Assembly (NCBI GenBank): GCA_050247075.1
Contig: JBFWUW010000001.1
Location: 124,001 to 188,000, forward strand
Origin: JBFWUW01 sp050247075
GTDB taxonomy: Bacteria > Planctomycetota > Planctomycetia > Pirellulales > JBFWUW01
Direction: 5' to 3'
DNA length: 64,000 bases
Shown: positions 55,398 to 64,000 of the stretch, one piece after another
How the letters are laid out: each line of letters starts with the position of its first letter
Position numbering within the stretch: the stretch's first letter is position 1
Position numbers and translations under genes: made by a program
Notes under the pieces: model-generated
What the model was told of the DNA's origin: nothing
Database searches by the model: none
Seen by the model: the letters and a program-made list of their open reading frames with translations, nothing else

Positions 55398-55470
55398 TGT
55401 AGGAGGCGATTCCATCGCCGATGCACTCCGAAAACCGCACCACGAATCGGCGATGGAATCGCCTCCTACA
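55398..55470. repeat. Inverted pair of palindromic arms (73 bp)
   Basis: Left arm 55398-55422 and right arm 55446-55470 are perfect inverted copies: TGTAGGAGGCGATTCCATCG plus CCGAT on the left, ATCGGCGATGGAATCGCCTC plus CTACA on the right. The spacer is 23 bases. It is located between two co-directional genes. Confidence 0.92.
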
Positions 55471-55502
55471 GATCAACAAAACGCCCCCTCCAGAGCCTAA
55501 TC

Positions 55503-57305
55503 ATGCAGCATCGACCACCTCTCGCGCGATTCAGCCTGCACTTGTTGGGCTGGATGGCCCTTGTTGCCTGTCGCGGCCTGATGGCGGCTGAGCCGCCCGA
55601 CCGTTCGCCCACCGATCTGGTGCTTTCATCGGACGAACATTGGATTCTGACAGCCAACGAGACCGCCGATTCCGTGTCACTGGTGGAGGTGGCCAGCGGC
55701 AAGGTGGTCGATGAATTGGCGGTGGGCAAACGCCCGACATGCCTCTGCTTGTTGCCCGGCGAGAATCGTGCCTTGTTGACCTGCCGATTTTCTGGCGAAT
55801 TGATCGAACTCGATTTCAGCCAGGGCCAGTTGAAGCAGTTGTCTGCCGTTCAGCTTGGATTTGAACCGCGAGGGGTGGCGGTATCGCCCGACGGCCGCGA
55901 GGCCTTCGTGGCGTTGACCTCGGCGGGCGAGGTGGCGGTGGTCGATCTAGCCAGGCATCAGTCGGTGGCTCGCATTCCCGCCGGACAATGGCCGCGATCC
56001 ATTGCGATCTCTGGCGATGGCCAGCGGCTGGCCGTGGGAAGCGACGGTGACCGGGCCATTTCGGTGTTGGACCCCGTCGAGCGCAAGTATTTGTACCAAG
56101 AAAAATACAGCGGGCTGAACGCGGGCCAGATGCAGATCGCGGCCGACGGCCAGCACGTCTATTTTCCTTGGATGATTTACCGCCAGAACCCCATCGACGC
56201 CCGCAACATTCGGCTGGGGTGGGTCTTGGCCAGCCGCATTGCCCGCGTGCGGCTAGATGGCCCAGCGCGGCGCGAGGCCATCTCGCTCGATCCGCCGGGC
56301 AAGGCCATTAGCGACCCTTATGGCATGGCGCTCTCCAGCGACGAGGAATGGATGGTGGCCTCTGCCCCTGGCACGCACGAGTTGCTGGTCTATCGGCTGC
56401 CCGGCTTGCCGTTTCAAAGCACGGGCGGTCCAGGCGACCACATCGACGGGCGTTTGCTGGCCGACAACAACCGCTTTTACCGCATTGAACTCGGTGGACG
56501 TCCCATGTCGATCCGCCTGGCCCGCGACGACCGCCATGTCTACGTGGCCAACTACCTGCTGAACTGCGTGCAAGAAGTCGATATTGTCGAGCGCTCCGTC
56601 ACGCGCACCATGCCGTTGGGCGGACCAAGGCAGCCGTCGCTGGCGCGGCAAGGAGAAGCCATTTTTTACGATGGCCGCCGCAGCCTGGACCAATGGTACA
56701 GTTGCCATTCCTGCCATTTTGAAGGAGAGACGAATGCCCAAACGATGGACACGCTGAACGACGGCACGGAGCGTACCTTCAAGACGGTGCTGAGCCTGCA
56801 CAATGTCACTCGCACTCCGCCCTGGACGTGGCATGGATGGCAGCAAGATCTGCCGGCTTCGCTGCGCAAGTCGCTGACGGAGACCATGCTTGGCCCACAG
56901 CCCACCGACGACGATGTGGAAGCTTTGGGCGCGTACCTTGGCACGCTAGAATTGCCGCCGAACCCGTTTCTGTTACCGAATGGCCAATTGTCTACCGCGG
57001 CGGAACGGGGCAAAGTGGTATTCCACAGCGAGAAGGCAGGCTGCAGCCATTGCCATAACGGTCCTCATTTTACCGATGGCAAAATCCATGACGTGGGACT
57101 CGGTTCGCCCAAGGATGCCTTCGAGGGGTTTAACACGCCTTCGTTGTTGGGGGTCTACCGCCGCGTTCAATTGCTGCACAACGGCCGCGCCAAGAGCCTG
57201 CGAGAAGCGCTCACCGAACTGCACAACCCCGACCGCGTGACCGGTAAGGGCACGCTTTCCGAGGGCGAACTCGCGGACTTGATTGAGTACCTGAAGACGC
57301 TGTAG
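55503..57305 (+). CDS. Beta-propeller fused to di-heme cytochrome c peroxidase-like domain
   Basis: 600 residues. A signal peptide (FSLHLLGWMALVACRGLMAA) is followed by a YVTN-type propeller (about 30-375; LVEVASGKVVDELAVGKRPTCLCLLP, SPDGREAFVALTSAGEVAVVDLARHQSVARIPAGQWPRSIAIS). The C-terminal part (385-600) holds two heme sites, CHSCH at 401-405 and CSHCH at 514-518, as in MauG/CCP proteins. Electron transfer or peroxidase activity outside the cytoplasm is expected; the propeller may bind a partner. The ATG at 55503 is set by the signal peptide. Confidence 0.9.
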   Translation: MQHRPPLARFSLHLLGWMALVACRGLMAAEPPDRSPTDLVLSSDEHWILTANETADSVSLVEVASGKVVDELAVGKRPTCLCLLPGENRALLTCRFSGELIELDFSQGQLKQLSAVQLGFEPRGVAVSPDGREAFVALTSAGEVAVVDLARHQSVARIPAGQWPRSIAISGDGQRLAVGSDGDRAISVLDPVERKYLYQEKYSGLNAGQMQIAADGQHVYFPWMIYRQNPIDARNIRLGWVLASRIARVRLDGPARREAISLDPPGKAISDPYGMALSSDEEWMVASAPGTHELLVYRLPGLPFQSTGGPGDHIDGRLLADNNRFYRIELGGRPMSIRLARDDRHVYVANYLLNCVQEVDIVERSVTRTMPLGGPRQPSLARQGEAIFYDGRRSLDQWYSCHSCHFEGETNAQTMDTLNDGTERTFKTVLSLHNVTRTPPWTWHGWQQDLPASLRKSLTETMLGPQPTDDDVEALGAYLGTLELPPNPFLLPNGQLSTAAERGKVVFHSEKAGCSHCHNGPHFTDGKIHDVGLGSPKDAFEGFNTPSLLGVYRRVQLLHNGRAKSLREALTELHNPDRVTGKGTLSEGELADLIEYLKTL

Positions 57306-57679
57306 AGCCAGGTTATTCCCCGCCGACCGCCAATTTGCCGCAGGCGGCAAAATCTAAATAATTGTCGCGGGTGCTTGCATTCTGGGGACGAATCAGTGTA
57401 CGCTGTTGGGTCATGTAGATGGCCCGGCCGCTGGTAACGGCTTTCCCGAATATCTTGGCGAACCAACACTAGCCCTGACGCGTATAATCAGTCAATCCGC
57501 TTTCCGCCTTGCAAGATGGTTTTTTTGCCTCGCTTCTGTAGCCGGTCCTGGTTTGCCCAAAGTTGCTAGTTGATCGGCCCGTGAGCGCTTGGCCGCGTCT
57601 AACCAGGTGGTTGTTAAGAAGGTTGCTGCGTAAGTCACTGTTTACGATTGTCTCTTCACCCAAAAGAACGAGGACACCC
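57306..57679. other. Intergenic region with hairpin and promoter candidate
   Basis: About 370 bases without a gene. A seven-pair hairpin TTTGCCG-CAGG-CGGCAAA is at 57334-57351 and may end the previous transcript, though no T-run follows. A consensus TATAAT stands at 57483-57488. Confidence 0.5.
57483..57488 (+). promoter_or_regulatory. Candidate -10 box TATAAT
   Basis: A perfect TATAAT in a GC-rich region, about 190 bases before the start of the secreted protein at 57680. No matching -35 element lies at 16-18 bases; TTGGCG is 22 bases away. Confidence 0.35.
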
Positions 57680-58252
57680 ATGAAGTTGAAAGTCTGTTTG
57701 GCGTTGGCCGTTTCGGCCATTCTGTGCGCGTCGATCGTGGCCGGCGAGAAGCTCAAGAGCGGCCCCGAGGTCGGCGCAGGCATTGCGGCGTTCAACGTCG
57801 TCAAGTGCTCCGGCGCTCCGAACGACAACGTCAGCGTCGGCGACGAATTGTGCTACCGCTGCAAGTACGGCCAGAATGCCCAGGTCATGGTGTTTGCCCG
57901 CAAGTCGAGTAAGGCCGTAGCCGCTTTGGCCCAAGGTTTGGACTCGGCCATCGAAAAGGCCGACGGCAAGAACCTGAAGGCTTTCGTCAACCTGTTGGGC
58001 GAAGACCGCGACGAGTTGGAATCGGCCGCTAAGGAACTGGGCGAGGGCAGCAAGCTGGCCTCCGTGCCGGTTGTCGTTCCCGTCGAGTTTGAAAACGGCC
58101 CTGCCGACTACGGCATTTCTCCAGAAGCCGAAGTCACCGTGGTCATCGCCAAGAAGGGCAAAGTCGCGGCTACCCACGCTCTGGCTGCCGGCGAATTGAA
58201 CGAGGAATCGGCCCAGGCCATTCTGTCGGACGTTCAGAAGGTCATTGAGTAA
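57680..58252 (+). CDS. Secreted protein, possibly thioredoxin-like
   Basis: 190 residues. Signal peptide MKLKVCLALAVSAILCASIVAG. The mature part begins KSGPEVGAGIAAFNVVKCSG, then GDELCYRCKYGQNAQVMVFARKSS with a CYRC pair that resembles a redox Cys-x-x-Cys placed before a strand, and continues in an alternating helix/strand pattern (SVPVVVPVEFENGPADYGISPEAEVTVVIAKKGKVA). It may be a thioredoxin-fold protein, but that is inferred. A strong terminator follows. Confidence 0.8.
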   Translation: MKLKVCLALAVSAILCASIVAGEKLKSGPEVGAGIAAFNVVKCSGAPNDNVSVGDELCYRCKYGQNAQVMVFARKSSKAVAALAQGLDSAIEKADGKNLKAFVNLLGEDRDELESAAKELGEGSKLASVPVVVPVEFENGPADYGISPEAEVTVVIAKKGKVAATHALAAGELNEESAQAILSDVQKVIE

Positions 58253-58325
58253 CTTTTGTTGTCTAGAGACTTGTGATAGCGACTGTCTACTCCCACCGGA
58301 GCGGATAGCTGCTGACTGTTCAGCG

Positions 58326-58373
58326 AACCGCGGTTGTGCCGAAGATCATGGCGCAACCGCGGTTTCTTTTTTT
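58326..58373 (+). terminator. Rho-independent terminator (plus strand)
   Basis: AACCGCGGTTG at 58326-58336 pairs with CAACCGCGGTT at 58354-58364, with TGCC/GGCG extending the stem inward, followed by TCTTTTTTTG. It ends the transcript of the secreted protein gene. Confidence 0.92.
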
Positions 58374-58469
58374 GTGCGGAGAGCGGCCGATCGTTTGCCG
58401 CCACGATCGTGGCATGATAGGCTCCAAGGGACCAGTCTACTTCTTTAGCTGCTCTTGAGACGAACGATC

Positions 58470-58955
58470 GTGAACGACTCTGGTTTGCCAGCGCTGCCGG
58501 ACATGACGGATACCGCCGGCAAATTTATCCGTTTAGCCGTGCAGATTACTGGCATCGTGTTGATTGTGGTGGGTGTGGTTTATCTGTTGGATGTGTTCGT
58601 CCGCGTCCGTGAGGTGATCAACGCCCCTCAGAAGCAAGACGAATTGGTAAACGGTTTCGCCAAACAGATCGACGCCGATAAAATCGCCATCCCCACCAGC
58701 AAACTGGGAGAAGGCAACCAGTTCGTCCCCGGCGATCCGATTCCCATCGGCAGGCCCATCGCCCTGGGCATGGCATTGGCGTGGCACCTGCTGTTTGCTT
58801 GGATTCCCTTGGCCATTCTGGCGGCCGGAGGCAAGTTAATCTATTGGACGTTGGCCGATTCTCGCCACACCCGCGACGCCATCATCGCCCTGGCGCAGCG
58901 TTCGGGCGGCGCGAACCGCGAGCGATCACGGCCGCTAGATTTGTCAGGGCGGTAG
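58470..58955 (+). CDS. Two-helix membrane protein of unknown function
   Basis: About 161 residues with hydrophobic helices near 25-45 (LAVQITGIVLIVVGVVYLLDVF) and 100-122 (ALAWHLLFAWIPLAILAAGGKLIYW). The intervening loop is polar (QKQDELVNGFAKQIDADKIAIPTSKLGEGNQFVPGDPIPIG). The start is uncertain: GTG at 58470 is given, TTG at 58455 and ATG at 58503 are alternatives. No family recognised. A repeat arm follows the stop. Confidence 0.68.
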   Translation: MNDSGLPALPDMTDTAGKFIRLAVQITGIVLIVVGVVYLLDVFVRVREVINAPQKQDELVNGFAKQIDADKIAIPTSKLGEGNQFVPGDPIPIGRPIALGMALAWHLLFAWIPLAILAAGGKLIYWTLADSRHTRDAIIALAQRSGGANRERSRPLDLSGR

Positions 58956-58962
58956 CGGTGTG

Positions 58963-58987
58963 ATCGGCGATGGAATCGCCTCCTACA
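58963..58987 (+). repeat. Single palindromic repeat arm
   Basis: ATCGGCGATGGAATCGCCTC plus CTACA is identical to the right arm of the pairs at 28467, 52122 and 55398; the left arm is missing here. It lies seven bases after the preceding stop codon. Confidence 0.85.
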
Positions 58988-59119
58988 GCATGGCACGCCG
59001 TGATTAGAGTTTGCAACTTCGCGGCCCAGTGTCATATAATTGATCGCTAATAAGTCCGCCGCTTTTGCCGCCGCGCCATGCGTTGCGGTCCCGCCCGTCA
59101 CTGCCGGCCCCCTAGATCC

Positions 59120-62100
59120 ATGCGCTACATCCTCGCATTCTTATCGTTGGGCGGCATTCTCTACGATGCTGGACGCGGCCTGGCGGATGAGCAAGCACAA
59201 GCCGCGCGGTTCGAAAGCCAAATTCGGCCGCTGCTGGCGGAAAAGTGCCTGTCGTGCCATTCCGCCGCCGAACAAAAAGGGGGCTTGAGTTTGGAGTCGG
59301 GGGCCGGGTTGCATCGCGGTGGAGAGTCGGGACCGGCGGTTGTGGCCGGTTCGCCCGATACCAGCCTGCTGATCGAGGCGATTCGGCAGACGGGCAATAT
59401 CAAAATGCCGCCCGACGAAAGACTGTCGGACGATGAAATAGCCTTGGTCTCGGCCTGGGTTCAAGATGGCGCGTTTTGGCCCAAGCAGCGGGTATCGGTT
59501 CCCCTGGGCAACTTGTTTGACGATCCCGCGGACACCACACTGGCCGACGCCATCGCCAGCGACGAGTTCAAGGCAGTCGCCGAACCATACGATCTAGGTG
59601 TGGAGCGCGTGGTGCAAGGTTGGAGCGGCCCGGTTCTGGCATGTCCCTCGGTACGTATCGATCTGGGGATGATAGGCGCAGATGGCCGCCGCCACGGAGC
59701 GATCGTCAACGACGCTAGGGACAACAGCGGCGGCCTGCGGACCAAGGGCGAAAGCACATCGGGCGAATTGGCACGCGCCGAGAACGGCATCGGCATGCAC
59801 GCCAACTCACTGATCACTTTCGACCTCAACGAGATTCGCGCAGCCGGAGAGCTCGACCCTGCGCAAGAATTTACCTTTCGCGCCGATCGCGCCGGTCTGA
59901 ATGACGATGTATTTGGCAACGCGACTTGCAGCGCCCATCTGCTGGTGCTGGCCGTGCGCATCACGGCCGACGGTGCGCCGCTGGTAGAGGCTTACCTCAA
60001 TGGCCGTGCCCACCCGGTGCAACTGGCCGATGGCGTGTGGAAGTTGGCTGAGCCGGTCGGCCCGCCCCTGACGGCGAACGGGCAATTTGCCACGTTCGAA
60101 GTGCCGTTGCCGGCCGATGCGCGGTATTTGGTGCTGGCCGCCACGGGCGCCAACAACCCAAAAGACAATTCGATCAACAGCGACCATACGGTCCTGGCCG
60201 AAGCCAGGCTAGAGTTCCTGACGGACGGCGCGGGCCTGGCTCCCGCCAAAAACGCGCGGCCAGCTTTCGCCATCTCGGACGAGCAGCGTTCGTTCTGGGC
60301 CTTTCAGCCGATCGGCCATCCCTCGCCGCCAGTGGTCGCCGACCAGACATGGCCACGCGGCACGATCGACCGCTTCGTCCTGGCCCAGTTGGAGCAGCAC
60401 GCGCTTTCTCCATCGCCCCCCGCGGAAAAACGGTTGCTGGTGCGGCGGCTGGCGTTCGATCTGACGGGGCTGCCGCCATCGCCCCAGGACTTGGCGATAT
60501 GTGACAGCGCCGACTTTGAGGCGGATTACGCGGCATTGGTAGACCGCCTGCTGGCCTCGCCCCATTTCGGGGAGCGCTGGGCGCGGCACTGGCTGGACGT
60601 GGCCCGCTATGGAGAGGACCAGGCCCACACTTTTGCCGCGCGGGCCTACCCCAACGGTTATTTGTATCGCGATTGGGTGGCGCAGTCCTTGAACAACGAT
60701 CTGCCCTTCGACCAATTCGTGTTGCAGCAGATTGCCGGCGATTTGTTGCCAGATTCCGCTTCGTCCCACCAGCTTGCGGCATTGGGGTATTTCTCACTGG
60801 GACCCGTCTACTATGCCGATGCCGGCTGCGCCGCGAAGGCCGCCCTGGATGAACTGGATGACCGCGTGGACACGCTCGCCGCCGGCTTCCTGGGGCTGAC
60901 TGTAGCGTGTGCCCGTTGCCACGATCACAAGTTCGATCCCATTTCGCAGCAAGACTACTACGCCCTGGCCGGAATTTTCGCCAGCAGCAACTATCGCGAG
61001 GCACCCCTCGTGCCCCAAGAAACCGTGGACCAGTTCGAACAAGGCCAGGCCGCCATTCGCCAGGCCGATGAGAAAGTCAACAAGCATCTGGATGCCGAGG
61101 GGCGAAAGATGGCGGAAATCTTCGCTCGCCAGTCGGCGGCGATATTGACCGCCGCCTGGAAGATTGCGCACCCGCCAGGCGATGCGCCGTCGTCGTATCG
61201 GGCCGATGTTTGCCGGCAGTCGATGCTGCCCGAGTACCTTGTCGAACGCTGGCAAGCATGGCTTATCCCCGACAACCGCTCGAAATCGCCGGCATTGGAG
61301 AAGTTCTTTGATCTGCTCGCGCGGAATGATCTTCCAGCGGCCGCGGTGAACCAGCCAGCCCCGCCTGCCGTGGTCGAAGCGGCAGCCGAAATCCAGACGG
61401 CCCTGGTGGCCGCCTTGGACGAACGCGACAAGATCGAGCAAGCGCATCAGGCTGCGTTGTCCGCTGCGGCAGAACCAGACAATGCTAAGGTTAGCCGGCC
61501 ACCGCTGGAGAAAGTGCATGCAGAGTTGTTGGCAGCGCTGCTAGAAGGTAACGGCCCGTTGGCAATTCCGCGCGATCGCGTGGAATCGCTGTTGGATGAC
61601 GCGGGCAAGTCGGCTTTAACAGCCGTAAGGGCGGAACTGGAAGCAGCCCGCAAGGCAGCTCCGCCGAAGTTCTTGTTCGCCCATTCGCTCACCGAGGGAA
61701 ACGCCGCCGATATGAAACTACACATCCGCGGCAGCCCCACGCAGACCGGGGCCGAGGTTCCCCGCCGCTTTCTGGAGATTCTATCACCGGTTGAAAGCAG
61801 CCGCTTCAGTTCCGGTTCGGGACGGCTTGATTTGGCCCGCGCCATTGCCAGCCCCGATAACCCTTTAACGGCCCGCGTGATCGTGAATCGCGTGTGGCAG
61901 CACTATTTTGGCCGCGGCATCGTGGCCACTCCCAGTAATTTTGGACAGATGGGCGAACGGCCATCGCATCCTCAATTGTTGGACTACCTGGCCAACCAGC
62001 TAATAGCCCAAGGCTGGTCGTTGAAGGCCTTGCACCGGGAGGTATTGCTGTCGGCTACTTACCGGCAAAGTTCGACCTTCGATGGGCCAAAGTATGAGCG

Positions 62101-62635
62101 CGACCCCGACAATGTCTGGCTGTGGCGGATGAGCCGCCGCCGGCTGGATGCCGAGTCGTGGCGCGACGCCATGCTTGCCGCCAGCGGCAGCCTGGATGCC
62201 ACGGTCGGCGGACCGTCGGGCAATCTGGCCGATCAGAATTTCAAGCGCCGCACGCTGTACGGCAAGGTCAGCCGCCATAGTTTAGACGGCATGTTGCGGC
62301 TATTCGACTTTCCCGATCCTAATATCAGCAACGCTGCCCGCAGCTTGACCACCGTGCCGCTGCAACAGTTGTTCGTGCTGAATAGTGAATTCATGATTGC
62401 CCGGTCGCGAGAGCTGGCCGCGCGGCTGCAACAAGAGGCCGCGGACGACGCCGGCCGCGTACGGCAAGCCTATTTGTTGTTGTATGGCAGACAGGCCACA
62501 CCCGAAGAGGTTGAATGGGCGTGCGAGTTTCTGCAAGCCGTCGATGAGCCATCCGAAGCCAAGAGCCAGCTTTCACGCTGGGAACAATACGCGCAAGTCT
62601 TGTTGGCCGCCAACGAATTTGCCTACATCGACTGA
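59120..62635 (+). CDS. DUF1549/DUF1553 cytochrome protein
   Basis: 1171 residues. Signal peptide (RYILAFLSLGGILYDAGRGLA), planctomycete cytochrome c domain with CLSCH at 43-47, a carbohydrate-binding-like beta-rich insert (about 150-390), DUF1549 (FDLTGLPPSPQDLAICDSA, LASPHFGERWARHWLDVARYGED) with a second CARCH, a coiled-coil-like helical insert (about 640-850), and DUF1553 (ASPDNPLTARVIVNRVWQHYFGRGIVATPSNFG). It has no LamG insert at the position where the protein at 45250 has one. The DUF1501 partner follows 41 bases later. The ATG at 59120 directly precedes the signal peptide. Confidence 0.92.
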   Translation: MRYILAFLSLGGILYDAGRGLADEQAQAARFESQIRPLLAEKCLSCHSAAEQKGGLSLESGAGLHRGGESGPAVVAGSPDTSLLIEAIRQTGNIKMPPDERLSDDEIALVSAWVQDGAFWPKQRVSVPLGNLFDDPADTTLADAIASDEFKAVAEPYDLGVERVVQGWSGPVLACPSVRIDLGMIGADGRRHGAIVNDARDNSGGLRTKGESTSGELARAENGIGMHANSLITFDLNEIRAAGELDPAQEFTFRADRAGLNDDVFGNATCSAHLLVLAVRITADGAPLVEAYLNGRAHPVQLADGVWKLAEPVGPPLTANGQFATFEVPLPADARYLVLAATGANNPKDNSINSDHTVLAEARLEFLTDGAGLAPAKNARPAFAISDEQRSFWAFQPIGHPSPPVVADQTWPRGTIDRFVLAQLEQHALSPSPPAEKRLLVRRLAFDLTGLPPSPQDLAICDSADFEADYAALVDRLLASPHFGERWARHWLDVARYGEDQAHTFAARAYPNGYLYRDWVAQSLNNDLPFDQFVLQQIAGDLLPDSASSHQLAALGYFSLGPVYYADAGCAAKAALDELDDRVDTLAAGFLGLTVACARCHDHKFDPISQQDYYALAGIFASSNYREAPLVPQETVDQFEQGQAAIRQADEKVNKHLDAEGRKMAEIFARQSAAILTAAWKIAHPPGDAPSSYRADVCRQSMLPEYLVERWQAWLIPDNRSKSPALEKFFDLLARNDLPAAAVNQPAPPAVVEAAAEIQTALVAALDERDKIEQAHQAALSAAAEPDNAKVSRPPLEKVHAELLAALLEGNGPLAIPRDRVESLLDDAGKSALTAVRAELEAARKAAPPKFLFAHSLTEGNAADMKLHIRGSPTQTGAEVPRRFLEILSPVESSRFSSGSGRLDLARAIASPDNPLTARVIVNRVWQHYFGRGIVATPSNFGQMGERPSHPQLLDYLANQLIAQGWSLKALHREVLLSATYRQSSTFDGPKYERDPDNVWLWRMSRRRLDAESWRDAMLAASGSLDATVGGPSGNLADQNFKRRTLYGKVSRHSLDGMLRLFDFPDPNISNAARSLTTVPLQQLFVLNSEFMIARSRELAARLQQEAADDAGRVRQAYLLLYGRQATPEEVEWACEFLQAVDEPSEAKSQLSRWEQYAQVLLAANEFAYID

Positions 62636-62676
62636 CAGCACGCGACAGCCATTGTCTTAACACTTATGAGGATGCC

Positions 62677-64000
62677 ATGTTCAACCAATCCAGCCCGCTA
62701 AGCCGTCGCGAATTGCTGGGCCGCATGGGTGCCGGTTTTGGCGCGGTGGCGTTAGCCAGCCTGTTGGCTTCGGAAGGCGCAACCGCCGCGCCGGCTGGCG
62801 TTAACCCGTTGGCCCCTAAACCATCGCATTACCATCCTCGCGCCAAAGCGGTCATCCATCTATTTATGAATGGCGGGCCGTCTCAGGTTGATACGTTCGA
62901 CCCCAAGCCGGCCCTGCAAAAATACGCCGGCCAAGATCCGCCCGCCGAACTGGTCAACACCATGCGCCGCAGCAAGGGCAAGCTCATGCCCTCGCTGTAT
63001 GGCTTTTTCCGGCACGGCCAGTCGGGCATTGAAGTCAGTGAGATCTACCCGCATCTGGCCAGTTGCATCGACGATATCTGCGTAATCCGCTCGATGCACA
63101 CCAATTTGCCCAACCACGAACCATCGTTGTTGATGATGAACTCCGGCGAGACGCAGCCCACGCGCCCCAGTTTTGGATCGTGGATCACCTACGGGCTAGG
63201 CTCGGAAAATCAAAACCTGCCAGGGTACGTGGTGCTTTGCCCTGGCAGTCCGGTGGTTGGGCCGCAGCTCTGGAGCAACAGTTTTCTGCCAGGCATCTAC
63301 CAGGGCACGCACATCAACAATTCCAATCTCGATCCCAAGAGTATTATCCGCGATATCAATAACCGCTACGTCGTGCCGGCCGACCAGCGCCGGCAGCTCG
63401 ATCTGCTACGGCGATTGAACCGCGCCCATCTGGAACAGCGGACCCAAGACGCCCAGCTCGAGGGCCGCATCGAGGCCTTGGAAATGGCCTTCCGCATGCA
63501 GTTTGAGGCGCAAGATGCCTTTGACGTGGGGCAAGAAACGGCCGCCACGCACCAGCTTTACGGTGAAGGGCAGTTCGCCCGGTCATGCCTGGTGGCACGC
63601 CGGTTGGTTGAGCGGGGCGTGCGGGTGGTGCAGCTTTACTACGGAGCGGGCCAGCCGTGGGACGACCACGGCGACATGGCCAATCATCGCAACCACGCGG
63701 TCGCCAGCGACCAGGCCATGGCGGCGCTGATCAAAGACCTTAAAGCCCGCGGGCTGTTCGAGGAAACGCTGGTGGTCTGGGGAGGCGAGTTTGGCCGCAC
63801 CCCCACATCCGAAGGTTCCAAGGGGCGCGACCATAACAATCTGGGCTTTAGCATGTGGCTGGCCGGCGGGGGCATTCGCGGCGGCATGGTGCATGGCGCG
63901 ACCGACGACATTGGCTTTTCCGCGGTCGAAGACAAAGTACATGTGCACGACCTGCACGCCACCATCTTGCATTTGCTGGGAATCGACCACACCCGGCTAA
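62677..64000 (+). CDS. DUF1501 protein, Tat-exported (5' part)
   Basis: 441 codons are visible before the window edge; the stop lies outside. The N-terminus PLSRRELLGRMGAGFGAVAL is a twin-arginine signal. DUF1501 landmarks are AVIHLFMNGGPSQVDTFDPKP, GIEVSEIYPHLASCIDDICV, VVWGGEFGRTPTSEGSKGRDHNNLGF and HDLHATILHLLGIDHTRL. GAGGA lies four bases before the ATG. It pairs with the DUF1553 gene upstream; in the other pair of this window the order is reversed. Confidence 0.92.
   Translation, partial: MFNQSSPLSRRELLGRMGAGFGAVALASLLASEGATAAPAGVNPLAPKPSHYHPRAKAVIHLFMNGGPSQVDTFDPKPALQKYAGQDPPAELVNTMRRSKGKLMPSLYGFFRHGQSGIEVSEIYPHLASCIDDICVIRSMHTNLPNHEPSLLMMNSGETQPTRPSFGSWITYGLGSENQNLPGYVVLCPGSPVVGPQLWSNSFLPGIYQGTHINNSNLDPKSIIRDINNRYVVPADQRRQLDLLRRLNRAHLEQRTQDAQLEGRIEALEMAFRMQFEAQDAFDVGQETAATHQLYGEGQFARSCLVARRLVERGVRVVQLYYGAGQPWDDHGDMANHRNHAVASDQAMAALIKDLKARGLFEETLVVWGGEFGRTPTSEGSKGRDHNNLGFSMWLAGGGIRGGMVHGATDDIGFSAVEDKVHVHDLHATILHLLGIDHTRL

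Noticed and set aside
55395..55502. An upstream in-frame extension of the propeller/di-heme protein.
   Set aside because: It is merely translation of the 73-bp repeat pair; the signal peptide begins at 55503.

Overview
The window looks like part of a planctomycete chromosome, most likely from the Pirellulales or a close relative. The base composition is GC-rich. Several protein families that are characteristic of, or strongly expanded in, that phylum occur here: two DUF1549/DUF1553 cytochromes each paired with a DUF1501 protein, a very large PVC-type membrane-bound dehydrogenase with a C-terminal CxxCH, a DUF4159 protein, and several twin-arginine-exported proteins. I saw no rRNA, tRNA, CRISPR array, prophage or insertion-sequence transposase.

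Layout. 1-5 kb: cell-envelope genes (3' end of a family-32-like glycosyltransferase, a polytopic membrane protein, an LptF/LptG-type permease, a GT39-type membrane glycosyltransferase). 5-10.3 kb: an alpha/alpha-toroid protein translationally coupled to a Tat-exported DUF362 protein, a Tat-exported amidase and an M20 amidohydrolase. 10.3-16.3 kb: the conserved stress cluster PrkA kinase - DUF444 - SpoVR, here interrupted by a DUF559 endonuclease-like gene embedded in REP-like palindromes. 17-23 kb: a diphthine-ammonia-ligase-like PP-loop ATPase, a PQQ-type propeller protein and the giant dehydrogenase/cytochrome. 23-31.5 kb: MaoC hydratase, toroid-DUF4159 protein, MoxR ATPase, a receiver/degenerate-ATPase regulator, a cupin-like protein, a 2-hydroxyacid dehydrogenase and a fatty acid desaturase. 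32-39.8 kb: a secreted protein of unknown role, a one-helix microprotein, a GT2 gene overlapping a BshC-sized unknown protein, a GNAT acetyltransferase, an RlmI-like methyltransferase and an RRM protein. 40-45 kb: tandem secreted paralogues, a second microprotein, a cysteine-desulfurase-like enzyme and a TolB-like propeller. 45-64 kb: two DUF1553/DUF1501 pairs around a vWA/HEAT protein, ndk, an HD-PAS-GGDEF protein, a TlpA lipoprotein, a propeller/di-heme peroxidase and small secreted or membrane proteins.

The most interesting structure lies outside the genes. A dispersed family of intergenic palindromes has arms made of GGCGNN-TCC-NNCGCC followed by a conserved CTCCTACA edge. Copies occur singly, as inverted pairs of about 71-73 bp, and as a 32-bp tandem array. 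The stem bases change in compensatory fashion while the TCC loop stays constant. A second, unrelated REP-like family surrounds the DUF559 gene, encodes its C-terminal tail and supplies the Shine-Dalgarno sequence of the downstream DUF444 gene. A third, polypyrimidine repeat directly abuts the start codons of two unrelated genes. Three candidate proteins shorter than 40 residues are also reported. Functions are assigned from recognisable motifs and family knowledge only; no database search was run.
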